This document shows, piece by piece, positions 5,754 through 7,360 of a stretch of DNA of 7,360 bases. Origin of the DNA: Planctomycetota bacterium (GTDB lineage: Bacteria > Planctomycetota > MHYJ01 > JACPRB01); the NCBI GenBank assembly GCA_016200125.1, contig JACQFK010000231.1:1-7360 (forward strand), read 5' to 3'. The notes beneath the pieces were generated by a model. It worked only from the letters and a program-made list of their open reading frames with translations, ran no database searches and was not told where the DNA came from. Numbering within the stretch: position 1 is the first letter of the stretch; each line of letters opens with the position of its first letter. The position numbers and the translations under genes are program-made.

Positions 5754-6761
5754 ATGCGAATCCTCGTCGGCGCCCTGCTCCTCGTGATGGCCCTGGCCCC
5801 CGCGGCCGGCGCCCGGCAGGACAAGAAGAAGTACAAGATCCTCTATATCACCCAGTCGAAGGGCTTCAAGCACGGGTCGGTGGACCGCAAGAAGGACGCC
5901 CCCCTGGCGCCATCAGAGATCTCGATGACCGAGATCGGCAAGGACTCCGGGCTCTTCGACGTGGAGTGCACGCAGGACGCGTCGGTCCTGACGCCCGACA
6001 AGCTCAAGGAGCTCGACGCGGTGATGTTCTACACCACGGGCGGCCTGCCCATCTCGAAGGAGAACTTCGCGGCCTACGAGGAGTGGCTGAAGTCCGGCAA
6101 GGCCATGATCGGCGTCCACAGCTCCACCGACACCTTCGGCGACTTCCAGCCCTACTGGTCGCTCATCAACGGCACCTTCGACGGCCATCCCTGGGGCTCG
6201 GGCGAGAACTGCACGATGTCGGTGCACGAGACCTCGCACGTGGTCGCCAAGCCCTGGCCCGCGGAGTTCCAGATCAAGGACGAGATCTACCAGTACCGCC
6301 ACTACGATCCCAAGTCGGTGCGCGTGATCTACAGCCTCAACATGGCGAAGTGCAAGACGAAGATGCCCTACCACGTGCCGGTGTGCTGGGTCCGCGAGGT
6401 CGGCAAGGGCCGCCTTTTCTACACCAACCTCGGCCACAACGAGGGGACCTGGCAGAACCCGCAGTTCAAAGAGCACCTGCTGACGGGCATCCGCTGGGCG
6501 CTCAAGCTCGAGGAAGGCCCGGCGGCGCCGAACCCCGGAGTCCAGTACGTCGAGCAGATCAAGGCCTTCGTCACGGTGGCGGGCGGGGGCAAGGACGCCG
6601 AAGAGCTCGTGGCCAAGGCGGAGAAGGCCGTGAAGGCCGACGCCGCGTGGGGCGCGAAGCTGTACGAGGACATCGACAAGCTCCGCCGCACCGACAAGAA
6701 GAAGGATCCGGAGAAGGCCAAGGCCGAGCAGGAGCGGATCCTGGCCGAGATCGCAAAGTAG
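5754..6761 (+). CDS. Secreted ThuA-like domain protein (trehalose-utilisation/glutamine amidotransferase-like fold)
   Basis: This 335-residue protein begins with a Sec signal peptide: MR, a hydrophobic core (about 3-18), and a probable cleavage after A20 (AGA/RQ). The mature part matches the ThuA-like family: KILYITQSKGFKHGS (28-42, with H40), VMFYTTGG (90-97), GVHSSTDTF (120-128, with H122), GHPWGSGE in the centre, and a closing PVCWVREVGKGRLFYTNLGHNEGTW (209-233). After about residue 257 a lysine- and alanine-rich helical tail follows that is not part of the fold. ThuA-type proteins adopt a class I glutamine-amidotransferase-like fold and are linked to disaccharide metabolism; the family's exact reaction is not settled. 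In planctomycetes secreted versions are common, often beside DUF1080-like domains. It lies between a good ribosome binding site and a strong terminator, so it may end its transcript. Confidence 0.92.
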   Translation: MRILVGALLLVMALAPAAGARQDKKKYKILYITQSKGFKHGSVDRKKDAPLAPSEISMTEIGKDSGLFDVECTQDASVLTPDKLKELDAVMFYTTGGLPISKENFAAYEEWLKSGKAMIGVHSSTDTFGDFQPYWSLINGTFDGHPWGSGENCTMSVHETSHVVAKPWPAEFQIKDEIYQYRHYDPKSVRVIYSLNMAKCKTKMPYHVPVCWVREVGKGRLFYTNLGHNEGTWQNPQFKEHLLTGIRWALKLEEGPAAPNPGVQYVEQIKAFVTVAGGGKDAEELVAKAEKAVKADAAWGAKLYEDIDKLRRTDKKKDPEKAKAEQERILAEIAK

Positions 6762-6780
6762 TCTTCCACAGCGTCCCTTG

Positions 6781-6813
6781 AAAGACCGCGGGCGACCCCC
6801 ACGGTCTTTTTTT
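6781..6813 (+). terminator. Intrinsic terminator after the ThuA-like gene
   Basis: AAAGACCG (6781-6788) pairs perfectly with CGGTCTTT (6802-6809) across a 13-base loop, and a run of seven Ts (6807-6813) follows. It starts 20 bp after the stop codon. This is the clearest terminator in the window. Confidence 0.85.
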
Positions 6814-6824
6814 GTCGCCCGCGG
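6786..6824 (+). promoter_or_regulatory. Competing longer hairpin overlapping the terminator
   Basis: CCGCGGGCGAC (6786-6796) is perfectly complementary to GTCGCCCGCGG (6814-6824), an 11-bp GC-rich stem. Its 5' arm uses the last bases of the terminator's left arm and most of its loop, and the T-run ends up in its loop. The two structures cannot form together. This could be an antiterminator-like alternative fold, or chance in GC-rich DNA. Confidence 0.5.
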
Positions 6825-6832
6825 GCCCGCGG
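6819..6832. promoter_or_regulatory. 14-bp perfect palindrome, possible operator
   Basis: CCGCGGGCCCGCGG reads the same on both strands. It lies just upstream of the extended -10 at 6839-6847, covering the place where a -35 box would be with a 17-bp spacer (6819-6824) and part of the spacer. The position suits a repressor or activator site, though GC-only palindromes also arise by chance in such DNA. Confidence 0.4.
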
Positions 6833-6838
6833 AACTCG

Positions 6839-6847
6839 TGCTATACT
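6839..6847 (+). promoter_or_regulatory. Extended -10 promoter of the downstream membrane-protein gene
   Basis: TGCTATACT fits the extended -10 form (TGn then TATAAT) with one mismatch. There is no TTGACA-like -35. Transcription would start near 6854, leaving a leader of about 20 nt that contains the purine-rich ribosome binding site. Confidence 0.6.
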
Positions 6848-6860
6848 CCCGCTGGAAGAG

Positions 6861-6868
6861 AGAGGGGG
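6861..6868 (+). promoter_or_regulatory. Ribosome binding site of the membrane-protein gene
   Basis: AGAGGGGG within a longer purine run lies six bases before the ATG at 6875 and supports that start. Confidence 0.6.
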
Positions 6869-6874
6869 CCGTCC

Positions 6875-7360
6875 ATGAGTCTCAGCATCGGGATCAACAT
6901 CCCGAAATCCATCCTCGAGCCGCGCGCCGCAAAGCTCCGCCCGTCCGAGACCTACCTCCGCTGGTTCATCGGCTTCGCCCTGACGGGGCTGGTCTATTCG
7001 GCCTTCGCCTGGAGCGTCCTCCTGGCGGGCAATGCGCGCTCCCGCGTCGAGCTGGCGCTCCAGCTGCCGATGAAGGGGCTGATCCGCCTCCTCGAGTGGG
7101 TGCACTGTCCCGAGGTCTTCGCCTTCGTGGTCACGCTGTTCCCGCCGCTGACCGCCCTGATGTGCGGGGTGCTGGCGCTGGCCGCCTGCTGGGCCTGGCG
7201 CGTCCTCGGCCTGCAGTGGGACCGCACGAAGCACGTGCTCGCGGGGACGGCTCTCTTCCAGATGGTCCTGCTGGGCTACGCCTGCACGAACGCGACGCTC
7301 AGCGAGCGCGGTCCGCAGGGGGTGCTGACGCTTCCGGGCCGCGGCGACTCGCTGCTCGCG
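6875..7360 (+). CDS. N-terminal part of an unrecognised multi-pass membrane protein
   Basis: From ATG 6875 the frame stays open to the window edge (162 codons). A polar N-terminal segment (MSLSIGINIPKS onward) precedes three hydrophobic helices: about 30-51 (starting WFIGFALTGL), 81-110 (FAFVVTLFPPL to WAWRV) and 119-139 (ending LLGYACT). Charged loops of about 30 residues and 8 residues separate them. The last visible part (SERGPQGVLTLPGRGDS) is polar. No family motif is recognised. The gene has its own promoter-like and ribosome binding sequences after a terminator, so it probably starts a new transcription unit. The C-terminal part is outside the window, and its function cannot be guessed. 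Confidence 0.85.
   Translation, partial: MSLSIGINIPKSILEPRAAKLRPSETYLRWFIGFALTGLVYSAFAWSVLLAGNARSRVELALQLPMKGLIRLLEWVHCPEVFAFVVTLFPPLTALMCGVLALAACWAWRVLGLQWDRTKHVLAGTALFQMVLLGYACTNATLSERGPQGVLTLPGRGDSLLA

Noticed and set aside
6419..7234. Minus-strand 271-codon frame over the ThuA end and the membrane-protein gene
   Set aside because: It crosses the terminator and promoter region and overlaps two supported plus-strand genes. No domain is visible.

Overview
The window is GC-rich, tightly packed bacterial DNA. The main gene encodes a giant Ser/Thr protein kinase with a zinc-ribbon N-terminus, one membrane segment and a very long outer region of repeated beta-rich domains. That layout, next to a secreted ThuA-like protein and a possible ECF sigma factor remnant, points to the Planctomycetota or a close PVC-group relative. 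The assignment rests on recalled protein architectures, not on a marker gene.

Layout: the last 32 codons of an unidentified gene, possibly an ECF sigma factor, end at 100. After a 63-bp gap with a candidate promoter and a Shine-Dalgarno site, the 1610-residue kinase runs from 164 to 4996. In order it carries a double-CxxC zinc ribbon, a complete PknB-type kinase domain, a proline/alanine-rich juxtamembrane stretch, one transmembrane helix, proline-rich linkers around a helical segment, a helical module that I recall from other planctomycete proteins, a possible jacalin-like beta-prism domain, and three tandem ~185-residue LamG/DUF1080-like repeats. Nine bases later, on the other strand, is a 60-residue four-cysteine protein (5188 to 5006). 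Its start lies 24 bp from the start of a divergent DUF1877 (YfbM-like) gene (5213-5704). Next comes a ThuA-like protein with a signal peptide (5754-6761). It is followed by an intrinsic terminator that overlaps a competing longer hairpin, a 14-bp perfect palindrome, an extended -10 promoter, and the first 162 codons of an unrecognised multi-pass membrane protein that runs off the window.

Functional reading (inference): the kinase looks like a one-pass receptor with a cytoplasmic catalytic domain and an outer region built from carbohydrate-binding-like folds. The ThuA-like protein is also exported and belongs to a sugar-linked family, so a carbohydrate-sensing or carbohydrate-processing theme is plausible but unproven. 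The zinc-binding mini-protein and the DUF1877 protein form a separate divergent pair of unknown role. No RNA genes, CRISPR arrays, insertion sequences or attachment sites were seen.
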